DNA of 64,000 nt from NCBI GenBank assembly GCA_963847515.1, contig CAWKAA010000001.1:1674001-1738000 (forward strand). Reading direction: 5' to 3'. The notes below the pieces were generated by a model. It was not told the origin of the DNA. It worked only from the letters and a program-made list of their open reading frames with translations, and searched no databases. Position 1 is the first letter of the stretch; each line of letters opens with the position of its first letter. Of this stretch, positions 1 to 9,966 are shown one piece after another. Position numbers and translations under genes: made by a program. Source of the stretch: QHXW01 sp963847515. Its GTDB lineage: Bacteria; Acidobacteriota; Terriglobia; Bryobacterales; Bryobacteraceae.

Positions 1-1
1 C

Positions 2-2038
2 GCGGCTTCCGAGGATACTGGAGCGCTCTCGGTCCGCATGGCCGTCGGCTCGATGGCATTTGTATTCGTGGGTCTGATCGCGTCGCTGCTGCTGAGCAGC
101 AAGGGTAGTATTCTGCGCCTGACGCCGTTCCCCAACTCGCATGAAATCCTGGCCCAGAAGGCGCGCGACATCGCTGCGCGCTTGAACTACGCCGATCCGC
201 CGACCGACCAGGCTTACGCGTTCAGCTATGACAGCGAATACCAGAATTGGGCCCAGCGGAATTTGAAGCCGGATCAGTTTCGTGCCTTAGTCGCACAAGG
301 ACAGCCACCGCTGATCTTCTTCGCCTACCGGCAAAGTCCCCAGTATCTGTTGCCGTACAATCCATTCGACACCATATACCGGGATGACCCGCCGGAGACC
401 ATATCCGGCATGGTTGGTATGCACCTGGACCCGCAGGGCCGCTTGATCGAGTTCAGAGCCGTGCCATCCCAAATGGATTCCGGAAATCCGGCGACACAAA
501 AAATGGACTGGACCAAACTCTTCGAAGTCTCCGGTCTGGACCTTTCACGATGGACGCCAACGGAGTCGCAGGAGATCCCGCTGGTCAGTTTCGACCAACG
601 CGCGGCGTGGACCGGAACGTATGCTCATGCGCCGAACATGCCCATGCGCATCGAGGCGGCGGCGTGGAAAGGTCGGCCGGTTTCTTTTGAAGTCTTTGGA
701 CCGTGGCGACAACCGCGACGAATGCCGACGCGGTCCCAACTGACCGCGCTGGAGCAACAAACCGCTATGGAGCGCTTAGTCACGTTAGCCTGGACAACGT
801 TGGTTTGCGTCGTCCTTCTGGGTGCGCTCTGGTTAGCGTGCCGAAATTTCCGCCAGGGTCGCGGCGATACGCGCGGCTCGCTCCGCCTGGCAGCCGCCGG
901 ACTGCTCTGTTTTTCGGTGGCTCTGATTGTGCAGATGCATCACGCGCCGATTCTGCTGGAATTCACTCATCTCAGGGACTCGATCTCCTTTGGGCTGTTT
1001 GTGGCGGCGCTCGTGTGGGTGCTATATATGGCGCTCGAACCCTACTTACGCCGGCGCTGGCCGCAAAGCCTGATTTCGTGGACTCGTCTACTGGCCGGAG
1101 ATATGCGCGATCCGCTGGTAGCTGGGCACATCCTGGTGGGTATTGCACTTGGCGTGGGCGTGGGCGTTCTTTCCGACGTGACGGATTGGCTGGCCTGGGA
1201 ACGCGCTGCTCTGCCCCATCTGGATGACTTGACGATTGTCGCCCTTCGCGGCACTGGATTAGCTGGCCGATTGTTAGAAGCCCCGATTATTTCTGCGGCG
1301 TTTGCAATGGGTTGGTTCTTCCTGTTTCTTCTATTGCGCGTGATCCTCCGCAACACCTGGCTAGCCGCCGCCGCCTTCGTGGCATTTTGGGCCTTCTCTG
1401 TCACGACGACCACTGGGGGGGAATCCTCCGTTCTAGTTTTCTCCTCGATTCTCTCCGCCCTGTTCCTGTGGGTGATGATCCGGTTTGGCGTACTTCCTTG
1501 CGCCCTGATGCTTGTGGCGGGGATGATCCACCTCGGGCCTCTGACATCGGACTTTTCGGCTTGGTACGCCGACAAAGGTCTAATTTTGGTCGCGCTGCTA
1601 CTGGCCTTAGCTGTGTGGAGTTTCCGGAATGCGCTCGGAGGCCGAAAGGTCTTGCAGGGTGACTTGCTGTACCCCCACCTCTTTTTGTTTTCAGTTGTGA
1701 TCCGGAAAATTCAAGGCTGTTACGCGACCTCCTTCTTTGGTGGCGGCCGGCGCATTCAACTTCTTTTTTTCGGCGGTCTTCTTCGCTTATACCGCAGGTT
1801 CACTTGTCGTGCTTTGGAATCTGATTTTCAATCTTACGACTGTGTTTCTGCTGATCCGCCTCGGGTTCCTGGATATGGTGGCTCAAGGAGTCTTCGAATT
1901 TTGCTTGCTGGAAGGCTTTCCCTCACGACCCAAGGGTCTGCGTGGTATGCAGGCATCAGTGTGACCGGGATTCCGTTGATGGCCGCGAACAGGATTGTCA
2001 CGAATCTGCCCACAAGCAAATTTCACTCATTCCACTAG
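2..2038 (+). CDS. Kinase-associated membrane protein, C-terminal part (5' partial)
   Basis: The frame is open to the left edge of the window (first full codon at base 2), so the ATG at 38 is probably internal. A hydrophobic helix follows it, then about 200 periplasmic-looking residues, then six or more membrane segments ending in the motif PLTSDFSAWYA. This arrangement is known from the membrane C-terminal half of acidobacterial Ser/Thr protein kinases, whose kinase domain would lie upstream, outside the window. The natural C-terminus should fall near base 1670. Instead the frame reads on for about 120 atypical residues to a stop at 2036-2038, passing through a decayed second copy of the same domain (see 1737-1990). 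The kinase assignment is inference, because no kinase motif is visible here. Confidence 0.6.
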   Translation, partial: AASEDTGALSVRMAVGSMAFVFVGLIASLLLSSKGSILRLTPFPNSHEILAQKARDIAARLNYADPPTDQAYAFSYDSEYQNWAQRNLKPDQFRALVAQGQPPLIFFAYRQSPQYLLPYNPFDTIYRDDPPETISGMVGMHLDPQGRLIEFRAVPSQMDSGNPATQKMDWTKLFEVSGLDLSRWTPTESQEIPLVSFDQRAAWTGTYAHAPNMPMRIEAAAWKGRPVSFEVFGPWRQPRRMPTRSQLTALEQQTAMERLVTLAWTTLVCVVLLGALWLACRNFRQGRGDTRGSLRLAAAGLLCFSVALIVQMHHAPILLEFTHLRDSISFGLFVAALVWVLYMALEPYLRRRWPQSLISWTRLLAGDMRDPLVAGHILVGIALGVGVGVLSDVTDWLAWERAALPHLDDLTIVALRGTGLAGRLLEAPIISAAFAMGWFFLFLLLRVILRNTWLAAAAFVAFWAFSVTTTTGGESSVLVFSSILSALFLWVMIRFGVLPCALMLVAGMIHLGPLTSDFSAWYADKGLILVALLLALAVWSFRNALGGRKVLQGDLLYPHLFLFSVVIRKIQGCYATSFFGGGRRIQLLFFGGLLRLYRRFTCRALESDFQSYDCVSADPPRVPGYGGSRSLRILLAGRLSLTTQGSAWYAGISVTGIPLMAANRIVTNLPTSKFHSFH
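1737..1990 (+). pseudogene. Remnant of a second copy of the upstream membrane domain
   Basis: In frame 3 this stretch encodes a hydrophobic segment (AFNFFFSAVFFAYTAG, then FLLIRLGFLDMVAQG). It shifts near base 1920 into frame 2, which reads LTTQGSAWYAG. Joined, it aligns colinearly and almost gap-free with the last 75 residues of the upstream gene's own domain (AFVAFWAFSV, VMIRFGVLP, LTSDFSAWYA). It is therefore the 3' end of a tandem paralogue broken by a frameshift. The upstream ORF runs through it in another frame because its own stop is missing, which suggests deletion or recombination between two tandem copies. Confidence 0.6.
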
Positions 2039-2344
2039 CTCCCGGTCAGCCGTTCACCTCAATCCACCGTTCTTTCCTTTGCGCAACACGGTACTATATA
2101 GAGCGCGCCCTTGCTAGCTTATCTGCCGCCCCATCAATAAATTACAAAAAAATGCAAAACGAACCCAATTCCCAAGACCGGACACCTGTCCCCCGGTCAA
2201 CCGAAACCAGATCCACCGTGCGCGACACTGAAACATCAGCCTCCCCAAAGGAGCGTGACATGGAAGATTCCACTCGCCCCATCCGGCTGGAGCAGCCCGG
2301 TATTGACCGAGTTTGGCCTCTTCGGGGGAGGCGTAGCTATGGCT
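2039..2344. other. Intergenic region, no recognised gene
   Basis: About 300 bp lie between the kinase-like gene and the convergent porin gene. Short frames exist on the plus strand, including one from 2255 preceded by an AAGGAG-like site, but their translations resemble no family and overlap the porin on the other strand. No convincing terminator hairpin was seen. Confidence 0.4.
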
Positions 2345-3316
2345 TCAGAATCCCATCTGCAATTGCGTCAGGAAAACCCCGCTCAGCCGGACAGAAGCCG
2401 ACTCCTGGCGCAGGCCGCCGTTGGCTTGAATGCGCACTTTTGGCCAGAGGTAGTAATTCGCGCCGGCCAGCCAGGTCTGAGTTCTGCTGTTCGCCTTGCT
2501 GACGTTCGACGTGTACCAGTCGTCGCGCGCGATGCCCTCCCACTTCTTCGACCACCGCCACACGCCCAGCGCGTATCCACCGCGCCGGTCAGTCGTTCCA
2601 TCACGACCCCAGATGTATTCCGCTTGCGCCGTCAACGGCCCGCGAGCGTACCGGATTTCGGCGTTTTGACGGGTTTTCTCTTTGTGCGCCGGAGCCGAAA
2701 AACTCTTGTACGTGTCGCCTCCAATCTGCAGGCCGCGCCAGAGGTGCGCCACGGCCCGCGCACTCACAGCGCGAAATTGCTGCTGTGGAGAATTGATCAG
2801 CAGCTCACCGCTAAACGCACCCGCCCAATAATCAATGGCATGTATCGAGCCGAATGTGCCGGAAAGTTGAAGGCCGGAATCCCTCGCCTGCACACCGACA
2901 TCGCGCCCCGGCACGAGCGAGTTCACCACCTTGGCCCGTTCGACAGGCGCTTCGAGATTGTCCGATGTCAGGCTGGATAAACTGAATGGCAGCTTGAATT
3001 GCCCTACGGTGAATTTCAGCGCGGTAGCGACCTTGAACACCACGTCGGCATCCATCAGGCTCGGCAGCTTCAAAACATCGCCTTGAACCAGGTAGCTGAT
3101 TCGCGACCCCAAGTAACCGTTGAGAAGGAGCCGGGCTCGGCGCACCTCGAAACGGTCTGGCGTATCACGCGCGTCTGTGAAGCGCCCCTGTATGTAGCCG
3201 CTCAGGTGAAACGGTGAGCCGTTCTTGCCAGCCGGTGCGTTGGCCTGAGGCGTAGGATCGTTTCCACCCGCCATCGCAGCCAGACACAAGATCCCCACCA
3301 GGACCCCCGAGGACAT
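2345..3316 (-). CDS. Phosphate-selective porin O/P-like outer membrane protein
   Basis: A 323-residue protein with a short N-terminal signal-like segment. Alternating hydrophobic and polar strands are typical of a beta-barrel (FHLSGYIQGRF; RFEVRRARLLLNGYL; YLVQGDV; FTVGQFKLPFS), and it ends in phenylalanine (LQMGF), the usual outer-membrane insertion signature. The RRAR-L-G pattern and the FKLPFS strand match the porin O/P (OprP-like) family, which normally has 380-450 residues, so this is a short member. The substrate cannot be told from the sequence. It stands alone and is convergent with the gene upstream. Confidence 0.7.
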   Translation of the reverse strand: MSSGVLVGILCLAAMAGGNDPTPQANAPAGKNGSPFHLSGYIQGRFTDARDTPDRFEVRRARLLLNGYLGSRISYLVQGDVLKLPSLMDADVVFKVATALKFTVGQFKLPFSLSSLTSDNLEAPVERAKVVNSLVPGRDVGVQARDSGLQLSGTFGSIHAIDYWAGAFSGELLINSPQQQFRAVSARAVAHLWRGLQIGGDTYKSFSAPAHKEKTRQNAEIRYARGPLTAQAEYIWGRDGTTDRRGGYALGVWRWSKKWEGIARDDWYTSNVSKANSRTQTWLAGANYYLWPKVRIQANGGLRQESASVRLSGVFLTQLQMGF

Positions 3317-3487
3317 CCATTCAGTTTACTTGGCGCGGCTCCTGAAACCAGGGACGGAGACCTCAATTTCCCGATAGAGCGCTCCTGCAGGCTTCAACTT
3401 ACGAAATGGGATTTGAGGTCTTCGTCCCTCATTCTCTCCCCTGGTTCAAAATTCGATGTTGGCCCGAAACCTGCTAGGCTCTTGCCA

Positions 3488-4499
3488 ATGCGTCTTGCCG
3501 CCGCTCTTGTCGTGCTTACCTCCAGCGGCTGGGCGCAGTTCAAAAGCACCGTTCCGCTGGTAGTCGCACCCACTACCGTCACCGATTCCAAAGGACACTA
3601 CGTGGACGGGCTGACGCCCGAAGACCTGATTCTCTACGACAACAATGTGCCGCAGGCGATACAGATGGATTGGATGACGTATCCGATCGACCTGGTGGTC
3701 GCGGTCCAGACCAGCTCGAATTCCGGAGCCGTGATCGATAAGCTGGGCGGCAGCGGCATTCTGTTTACGCAGTTGCTGGCGGCGGATGCGGGAGAAACGG
3801 CGGTGATCTCGTTCAGCGACGAGGTGAAGGTCCACCAGGACTTCACCGGCAACCCGGATCTGGTGATTCACGCGCTGCGCATGCTGCGCAAGGAAGGCGG
3901 TGGCGCGCACATGCTGGATGCTTTGCGCCAGGCGCTCCTGATGCTGGAACAGCGGCCGGCCGGACGGCGGCGAATCATCCTCATGATTGCGGAGAGGCGC
4001 GATCGCTCGAGCAAGGCGAAGCTGGCTGAAGTGATGGAGCGGGTGGAGCGGCTCAATGCCGCGGTTTATTGGCTGACCTATTCGCCAATGTTGAGCCGTT
4101 CACCGTGAAGCCCAAGACTGCCGAGGATCTGAAACCCGAAGCGGAGCGGATCAAGACCCGGAAGTGCGCTCTCTGCCCGGGCCCGACGACACCCCGGTTC
4201 CGGCCGATTTGGGACCGGGCGGTCCTATCTATGCGATCGGCGAATTGATGCGGTTGCACAAGCCGGATCTTTCCAGCCTGTTCACGAAGACCACCGGCGG
4301 GCGAACCCTGAATTTCCTGAAGAAGAACGCTTTGGAGCAGGCGATTCAACTGGTGAGCGAAGAGGTGCATCGCCAGTACATTCTCAGCTTCGAGCCGAAG
4401 GGAGGCGAGCCGGGGAAGTTTCATGCGATCCGGGTCGCGGTGAAGAGCCGGCCGGAGCTGCAAGCAAAAACGCGCGACGGATACTGGCCGCTCGAATGA
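3488..4499 (+). pseudogene. VWFA-related secreted protein, frameshifted twice
   Basis: The chosen start at 3488 gives a clean signal peptide (MRLAAALVVLTSSGWAQ); the frame is open from 3413. The first frame ends at 4108. The protein continues in frame 1 (about 4087-4163: VEPFTVKPKTAEDLKPEAER) and then in frame 3 to 4499 (GPGGPIYAIGELMRL; FTKTTGGRTLNFLKKNALEQ; EVHRQYILSF). This is the acidobacterial 'VWFA-related domain' family. The metal-binding DxSxS motif is replaced by VQTSSNS, so a canonical MIDAS is absent. Each junction is explained by loss of one base, at C runs near 4085 and 4175. It is either a pseudogene or two indel errors. The family's role is unknown; it is secreted and often hypothesised to bind proteins. 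Confidence 0.7.
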
Positions 4500-4773
4500 C
4501 GCGGAATGTCACCTTCGGTTGTGCGTAGAATCAGTAACTGTGAAACCAAGTCGCGAATGGCGGATTGGCAAATGGCATCTTGCTTGCCGCCCGGAACTGT
4601 CTACGCTGCCGATGATCGCTTCTTACAAGAGCTGAATCGAGGAACTTATGCCCGGCACACGACGGCACGGCAGCGTTTCATCGCGCACGTGCGCTCTTTG
4701 CGCAGCGATCGGTTGAAGCACAGTCGCAACACCGGACCCCTTGCAGCCGCCTTCCAAGTGATCCAATAGATTC

Positions 4774-5241
4774 ATGTTCATTTACCTTCTGGCGTTTCTG
4801 ATTGGCGTGATTGCGGGACTGCGCTCGATGACCGCGCCGGCAGCGGTGAGTTGGGCCGCCCGGCTGGGTTGGCTCTATCTGGAAAAAACCGGCCTGGCCT
4901 TTCTGGGCTATGTAGCCACACCGTACATTTTGAGTCTGCTCGCCGTTGGGGAGTTGATCACGGACAAGCTGCCGAAGACGCCCAGCCGGAAAGCGCCCGT
5001 GCCGTTCATCTTCCGGATCGTGATCGGCGCCCTGTGCGGGGCTGCTCTCGGCGCGACGAGCGCAGGTCTGATCGGCGGCCTCCTCGCCGGTGTACTGGGC
5101 GCGGTGGCCGGAACGCTGGGCGGATATGAGTTCCGGGCCCGGCTTGTTCGCGCGATTGGGGGCAAGGATCTGCCGATTGCCCTGCTCGAAGACGCCATCG
5201 CAATCGGCGGTGCGGCTTTGATCGTGTCGCGGGTTTCGTAA
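4774..5241 (+). CDS. DUF4126 family membrane protein
   Basis: A 155-residue hydrophobic protein with about four membrane segments and Gly/Ala-rich helices. The early motif GLRSMTAPAAVSWAA and the following GELITDKLPKTPSR are characteristic of DUF4126. The family's function is unknown. The ATG start is followed immediately by the first helix; no strong ribosome binding site is visible. It is isolated between the broken VWFA gene and the convergent GH28 gene. The length is normal for the family. Confidence 0.75.
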   Translation: MFIYLLAFLIGVIAGLRSMTAPAAVSWAARLGWLYLEKTGLAFLGYVATPYILSLLAVGELITDKLPKTPSRKAPVPFIFRIVIGALCGAALGATSAGLIGGLLAGVLGAVAGTLGGYEFRARLVRAIGGKDLPIALLEDAIAIGGAALIVSRVS

Positions 5242-5300
5242 CGGGCATGCGAACCTTGCGCCGCAATGGGGATCACTTTCGGCGGCGCAGCGCGCTCGCG

Positions 5301-6840
5301 TTACTGCTGCAAGACGGCGCCATTTGGCACGCTGGCATCGGTGGCGATTTTGGCTTCCGTATGCAGCAGCCGGATATTGCGCGAGCGCGCCCCTGAGATT
5401 TGAATCGCCGCCGCGCGCGAATCCCGCACGGTCACCTTCTCGGCGTCTTTCAGCAGGATGGTTGGCGCGGCGGATGACGGGGCAGCGGCGACACCAACGT
5501 TGTCCAGCAACAAATCGCTGACCTGGTCTGCGTGCAGGCCCGTTTGCCACGATGGGGAATGCGGCGCCTCCCAGCGGATTTCGACGTCCTTCAATGTCAT
5601 GTTGCGCGCGTGACGTAGCGTCATGGCGGAACGGGTATCGTCATACGCCGCGCGCGGATCGTGCGAAACGTACAGCCGGATGTTTTCAAGCCGGATGTCG
5701 TCCAGCCAGCTATCGGGATGGCCGTTGATGGCGGACGTCCCAGCTCCATGCGCAATCACATCGCGAATCAAGACGCGCCGGATAACGCCCGCGGGCGGCT
5801 CGTTGTCGCGCCTGGTTCCATCCACTTCACTGCGGCGCTTGATATTGAAGTGAATCGGGTCACCGTCACCCCACCAGAACCAATCGAATCGCCGCGTCTC
5901 GATCACGATGTTTGAAATGACCACGTCCTCGATAATGCCGCCGTCAAACACCATGAAGGCGAGGCCGCGATTGGAATTGGTGATGACCAGATTATCGACC
6001 ACCACGCGCCGGATGGCGTTCGAGTTACCATCGCAGAATTTCAGTGCGCTCGATGCCGACGACAACCGGCAATTGGTCACAGTCACATTCTCGACGGGTA
6101 GAGCAGGGCCCCAGATCGCGGCGGAATAGAACACGAGTGCGTCATCGCCCGTTTCAATGGTCGAATTGGAGATGCGCACGTCCTGGCAGCCATCGGGATC
6201 GATGCCATCCGCCCACACAGCTTCCTTCTGGCTCGAATAGACGTAGATGCCATCAATGACCAGCCGCTTGCATGCATAGGGATTGATGGTCCAACTGCGT
6301 GAACGCAGGAACTTGAGACCCGCGATGCGGACATCTTCGCAGCGCAGCAAGGAATCCCGCAGGGAAAGGCCGCAGCAACGGCTTCCCGGTGCCTTGCATA
6401 AGAAGCTGGTTGGACCGGATGTATGCGTCCGTAAAATCGTTCGGCCGCCATTCGTATGCCGCCTGTCCATCAATCGTGCCGCGGCCCTCGATGGCGATAT
6501 CTCGCAAATCTTCGCCGTACAAGAGCGCGGAGGCAGGAGGCGCTTCGAATTCGCGCCCGTCGAGCGAGGCATATAGCGTGGCGCCGGCTTCCAAATACAA
6601 TCGCACGCCCGATCGAAGCCGCAATTGACCGGACGTGTACGCGCCGGGCGGAACGTATACCGTTCCACCGCCCGCTTTACCGCAAACATCGATGGCCTGC
6701 TGGAGCGCGGGTCGCGCATTGTCCTGCTTGCGCCCGGTTGCACCGTAGTCCTTCACGTTGAAAGCCGGTTGGGCAGCGGCGCAGCCAGCCAATGCTGTGG
6801 AGGCCAGCACAATCCAGATCGTCATGAAACGATTCTGCAT
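5301..6840 (-). pseudogene. Glycoside hydrolase family 28 / pectate-lyase-fold protein, one frameshift
   Basis: The N-terminal part (6840 down to about 6375) starts with a signal peptide (WIVLASTALAGCAAAQPA) followed by FNVKDYGATG, the typical opening of GH28 and related parallel beta-helix proteins. Near 6350-6375 the reading moves by one base into the frame that continues to 5301. That part contains WADGIDPDGC and ETGDDALVF, the positions of the GH28 catalytic aspartates, then beta-helix repeats. The RIK-type motif is not obvious (RGLAFMVFDGG instead), so polygalacturonase specificity is uncertain. With the shift repaired the protein has about 512 residues, normal for the family. A single indel explains the break. 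Confidence 0.75.
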
Positions 6841-6897
6841 GAACTGTTCATGGAAGCGCTAGTGGCGCGTGCTAGGATTCTTCCAGGAACAACGCTT

Positions 6898-7218
6898 ATG
6901 CCCTTTGTGGACACCAGCAGCCTAAAAGTCATCGAGCGTCTGCCGGGCTGGCATGGACGCTATTTCCACTCGCCGAGCATGACGTTCGCGCATTACGACT
7001 TCACGCGCGGCGCGTCCATTCACGAGCACTTCCATCCTCAGGAAGAAGTCTATGAGGTGATCGAGGGCGAGCTCGAAGTGACCATCGACGGTATCACCCA
7101 GATCGCTCGCGCCGGCCTGGTGGCGATCGTGCCTGGTAATGTTCGCCATTCGGTCAAGGCTCTTACCGACGGAAAAGCCATCATCGTCGACTATCCACTG
7201 AGGCGCGATTTCGCGTAA
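6898..7218 (+). CDS. Cupin domain protein
   Basis: The start at 6898 (MPFVDTSSLKVIERLPGW) is preceded by CCAGGAAC; an in-frame ATG at 6850 is an alternative. At 106 residues it is a single double-stranded beta-helix. Cupin motif 1 is seen exactly as HFHPQEEVYEVIEG (HxH-x3-E-x6-G) and motif 2 as PGNVRH, so metal ligands are complete. Such small cupins are metal-dependent enzymes or sugar/ligand binders; nothing here fixes the substrate. It is divergent from the GH28 gene with about 57 bp between starts, which fits a role in sugar metabolism but does not prove it. Confidence 0.8.
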   Translation: MPFVDTSSLKVIERLPGWHGRYFHSPSMTFAHYDFTRGASIHEHFHPQEEVYEVIEGELEVTIDGITQIARAGLVAIVPGNVRHSVKALTDGKAIIVDYPLRRDFA

Positions 7219-7257
7219 GCGGGCTGGCGCTTTGCACTGGCGCTGACGGGCCAAGAT

Positions 7258-7330
7258 CGTAGTACGCTTCCTCCGGCGCGGCTCAGGCAAAATCGCGGTC
7301 CGATACCGAGCCGCGACCAAAGGGAGCGGT
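7258..7330. repeat. Two inverted copies of a REP-like intergenic repeat
   Basis: A minus-strand copy (7258-7286) and a plus-strand copy (7306-7330) of a GC-rich element share the core GAGCCGCG followed by a purine-rich GGAAGCG-like tail. They face each other across 19 bp and could pair as a hairpin in the convergent gap between the cupin and the next gene. Two further copies lie at 17265-17295 and 21569-21600. The first matches the copy at 17265 almost base for base. Confidence 0.65.
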
Positions 7331-7342
7331 TGCCAACAGGAG

Positions 7343-7776
7343 CTACTTTCCTCTGCGCCGCGCCAGCAGCCACCCGGCAATGGCGCCGGCCGGAACGGTG
7401 AGCCATCCCGTAAGTAGCAGGCCAAAAAATGCGAAGACAAAGGTCGCTTGGAGGCCCGCTATCGGACCGAAAGGGTTACTACTCGGAAACAAAGCGTGAC
7501 CCTGCAGGTAATTCCAGATGATCGCCAGGAACCAGGCGACGGGATGGGCGAGCACTCCCGTGAGTGCCCGGCCAGAGCCCCGCGACGCGCTGAAAGGGGC
7601 TTAACCGGAGAGCAAATCACCCGCCAAAGAACGTAGCTCACAGCGAACGCTTCCACGCCGGACGCGACCACGATTGACCACCAGTCGCCGCCGACTGCGT
7701 GACCGGAAACGATCAGGTATGAGATAACGAGTCCCAGAGCACCGAAGATCAGCGCGGGCAACAAGGCGGCAATCAT
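7343..7776 (-). pseudogene. Small membrane protein, one frameshift, unknown function
   Basis: The N-terminal half (7776 down to about 7565) encodes two membrane segments (LPALIFGALGLVISYLIV; VVASGVEAFAVSYVLW). The C-terminal half is in the next frame (7555 down to 7343) and has two more (VAWFLAIIWNYLQGH; FVFAFFGLLLTGWL) and a basic C-terminus. The halves join at a one-base shift near 7560 into a protein of about 143 residues with four helices. No family was recognised. It is either a decayed gene or an indel error. Confidence 0.5.
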
Positions 7777-7851
7777 CGGCTGATTATTGCGATTCGCTCC
7801 GAAGCACGTTTGAGGAAACTTTTCCGAAAAATCGCACGTCGGCCCCCCTGC

Positions 7852-8754
7852 CTACTCCACAAACTTCGAGCAGCACGGCTCTCTCACGGCCTTCGGCTCC
7901 ATCAGCTCCGCGCGCGTGAAGTTCGGGTCGTAGAGATTGAGCTGCCACTTGCCGTCGCGGCCGATCTGAGGTTTTTCGGGCTTCAAACCGCGATCCACAA
8001 CTGTCTTGTAGCCGTCTGCCACGCTGGGTACGCCGAGCGCCAGATGGTGCATCACGCCCAGCGTGCGCGGCGACGGGTTGTGCACGTTCAGCATGTATTC
8101 CAGCCAATCCGTGCCATCTGGGACGCGCATATCTACCCAGTCGGTACGGTCATCCTTCATCCCGCCGTGCCAGGTCTCGTGGAATCCGAGAATGTCCCGA
8201 TAGAGATGATCGGCGGCGGCGCGGTCCTGCACAGTGACTCCGACATGAATGATGTGATCGGACACTCGAGAGCTGCCGAGGAATTTCCCGAAGTTGGTAG
8301 TGTGGAGCGACCCCGGCATATACTGCACGAACTCGACGTTGTGGCCGTCCGGATCCTGGATCATGAAGTTGACATTTCCATCGCGCCCGGTGCGCAGCGT
8401 GTCCGGTACTTTCACTCCGCGGCTGGCGAGGTAATCGCGCAGTTGTTGCGCGTTGGTGGTTTCAAAAGCAATGTGCGAAAGCCGGTCCTGATCGGCAGAC
8501 TTCAGCTCGGGGAAGATCTCGATGTATTGGTGATCGTTGACCTTGAACAAGGTGAGCAGAAGGCCGCCCGAGGGCTTGTCGATCGTAAACGGCTCTTCAA
8601 AACCCAGGGCGTGTCCGTAGAAATTCCGGGCAGCGGCAAGATCGTCGGTGCGCAGTCCGATGTGCGCCACACCGGGGATGGGTGGTCGCGCCGGCGCCGG
8701 CTGGCCTGGCAAGCGAGAGATCCCAAAGACGATCATCAAAAGCACGCGTCGCAT
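7852..8754 (-). CDS. Two-domain VOC (glyoxalase-fold) protein, probably secreted
   Basis: The frame is open to 8892, but the ATG at 8754 gives a signal-like N-terminus (MRRVLLMIVFGISRLPGQPA) and is preferred. Two VOC modules follow: GVAHIGLRTDDLAAARNFYG with QDPDGHNVEF, then DHIIHVGVTVQDRAAADHLY. The family includes glyoxalases, extradiol dioxygenases and resistance proteins with His/Glu metal sites; the His residues near each module start are present. The substrate is unknown. It is the last gene of a leftward run with two DUF5009 genes, 32 bp behind the nearer one. Confidence 0.75.
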   Translation of the reverse strand: MRRVLLMIVFGISRLPGQPAPARPPIPGVAHIGLRTDDLAAARNFYGHALGFEEPFTIDKPSGGLLLTLFKVNDHQYIEIFPELKSADQDRLSHIAFETTNAQQLRDYLASRGVKVPDTLRTGRDGNVNFMIQDPDGHNVEFVQYMPGSLHTTNFGKFLGSSRVSDHIIHVGVTVQDRAAADHLYRDILGFHETWHGGMKDDRTDWVDMRVPDGTDWLEYMLNVHNPSPRTLGVMHHLALGVPSVADGYKTVVDRGLKPEKPQIGRDGKWQLNLYDPNFTRAELMEPKAVREPCCSKFVE

Positions 8755-8786
8755 GGAACTGAGCTGTGACCGGGAGAGAGCAGTGC

Positions 8787-9914
8787 TTACAGTTTCAAGA
8801 AAATCTTTCTCTGATAGAGCCAGTAGCACAGATACCACATCACCAGCAGCACCGCGCAGGCCTGGGCAACGGGCCCGAAGTCCCCGAGCCACTCAAACTT
8901 CAACGTAAACACTCCGATCGCGCGGTTCAACCATCCGCGCAACACCTGCTCCAGCGAGTAAATGAAGATCGAATTGGCCCCGACCACGACCAGCGGAAAA
9001 GTCCACTTCCGGTAGCCCTTCACCTCGATCAGCCAGTAGAAGGCGAGCAGCATCAGAAGAATCCATCCCGTGCTGTAGAGCGTGAACGAAGTAGTGCAGA
9101 TGCGCTTGATGATCGGGTTCCAGGGATGGATGATCCACCCAGCGGCGAGGCACACGACGGCCCAGATCGCGAGCTTCCGCATCTTCTCCCCGTGCGATCT
9201 CTGGCTTTGCAGTAGTTGGCCTGTCCATATGCCAAACAGCGTGGTCGCGGTGCTTGTGATGAAGTTGATGGTCGCCCAGTGGTCAGAGTTCGGATGCCCG
9301 AAGACACGAATGTCGAGCAACTGCCCGATGTTGGTGTCCTTCGAAAGGAAAGGCCCTTCCGTTCCTGGGAACGCGACGAACAGCGCCCAGTGGCCGATGA
9401 GAATCAAGCCAACAATCGCGGCCTGCCAGCGAAACTTGAGCTGCATGATCAGGTAGGCGAGAAAATAGGTGATGCCCACTTGCGCCAGCACGTTGATGAG
9501 CTGGAACGACAGCTTGCCTCCAGAGATCGAGATCAGAATCTGACTCATCAGGATCAGCCGGAAGCTGCGCGCCACCACGTGCCAGAACAGTTGCCGCTCC
9601 GTCGCGCCCTTCGCCAATCGCTGGGCAAACGCAAACGGCATGGCCACGCCCACCATGAACATGAAGGCCGGTTGGATAAGATCCCAGAATGCGATCCATG
9701 TCCACGGCATGTGCTCGAACTGGTTCGCGAGAGGCAAGAACGCCGGACGGCGCTGGGCCAGCTCGGCCAGACCGAAGCCGCTCGACACTAGAACCAGCAT
9801 GATGAACCCGCGATAGGCATCGAGCGCCAGGTACCGTTGCGGGGCAAATACTTTGGCCGGCGCTTGGGGCGGGGCCGAAACCGTGGTCACGGGAAGGGTG
9901 TGAGCTATTGGCAT
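8787..9914 (-). CDS. DUF5009 / heparan-glucosaminide acetyltransferase-like membrane protein
   Basis: About 375 residues with roughly ten membrane helices. The early motif LALDAYRGFIMLVLV and later DLIQPAFMFMVGVAMP match the DUF5009/HGSNAT-like acyltransferase family, in which the Asp-Arg-Gly opening is conserved. The ATG at 9914 is preferred to the GTG at 9932. The C-terminus (YWLYQRKIFLKL) closely resembles that of the next gene (FWMYQRKLFLRV), so the two are paralogues. Family members move acyl groups onto sugars across a membrane. That activity would suit the carbohydrate genes nearby but is not demonstrated. Confidence 0.75.
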   Translation of the reverse strand: MPIAHTLPVTTVSAPPQAPAKVFAPQRYLALDAYRGFIMLVLVSSGFGLAELAQRRPAFLPLANQFEHMPWTWIAFWDLIQPAFMFMVGVAMPFAFAQRLAKGATERQLFWHVVARSFRLILMSQILISISGGKLSFQLINVLAQVGITYFLAYLIMQLKFRWQAAIVGLILIGHWALFVAFPGTEGPFLSKDTNIGQLLDIRVFGHPNSDHWATINFITSTATTLFGIWTGQLLQSQRSHGEKMRKLAIWAVVCLAAGWIIHPWNPIIKRICTTSFTLYSTGWILLMLLAFYWLIEVKGYRKWTFPLVVVGANSIFIYSLEQVLRGWLNRAIGVFTLKFEWLGDFGPVAQACAVLLVMWYLCYWLYQRKIFLKL

Positions 9915-9966
9915 TTGGCGCGATTCTATCACGTCGTTCTTATTCAGATCCCGAACGAAAGCTGTC

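Noticed and set aside
7810..8769. 319-residue plus-strand ORF
   Set aside because: It is the antisense shadow of the two-domain VOC gene, which has clear family motifs on the minus strand.
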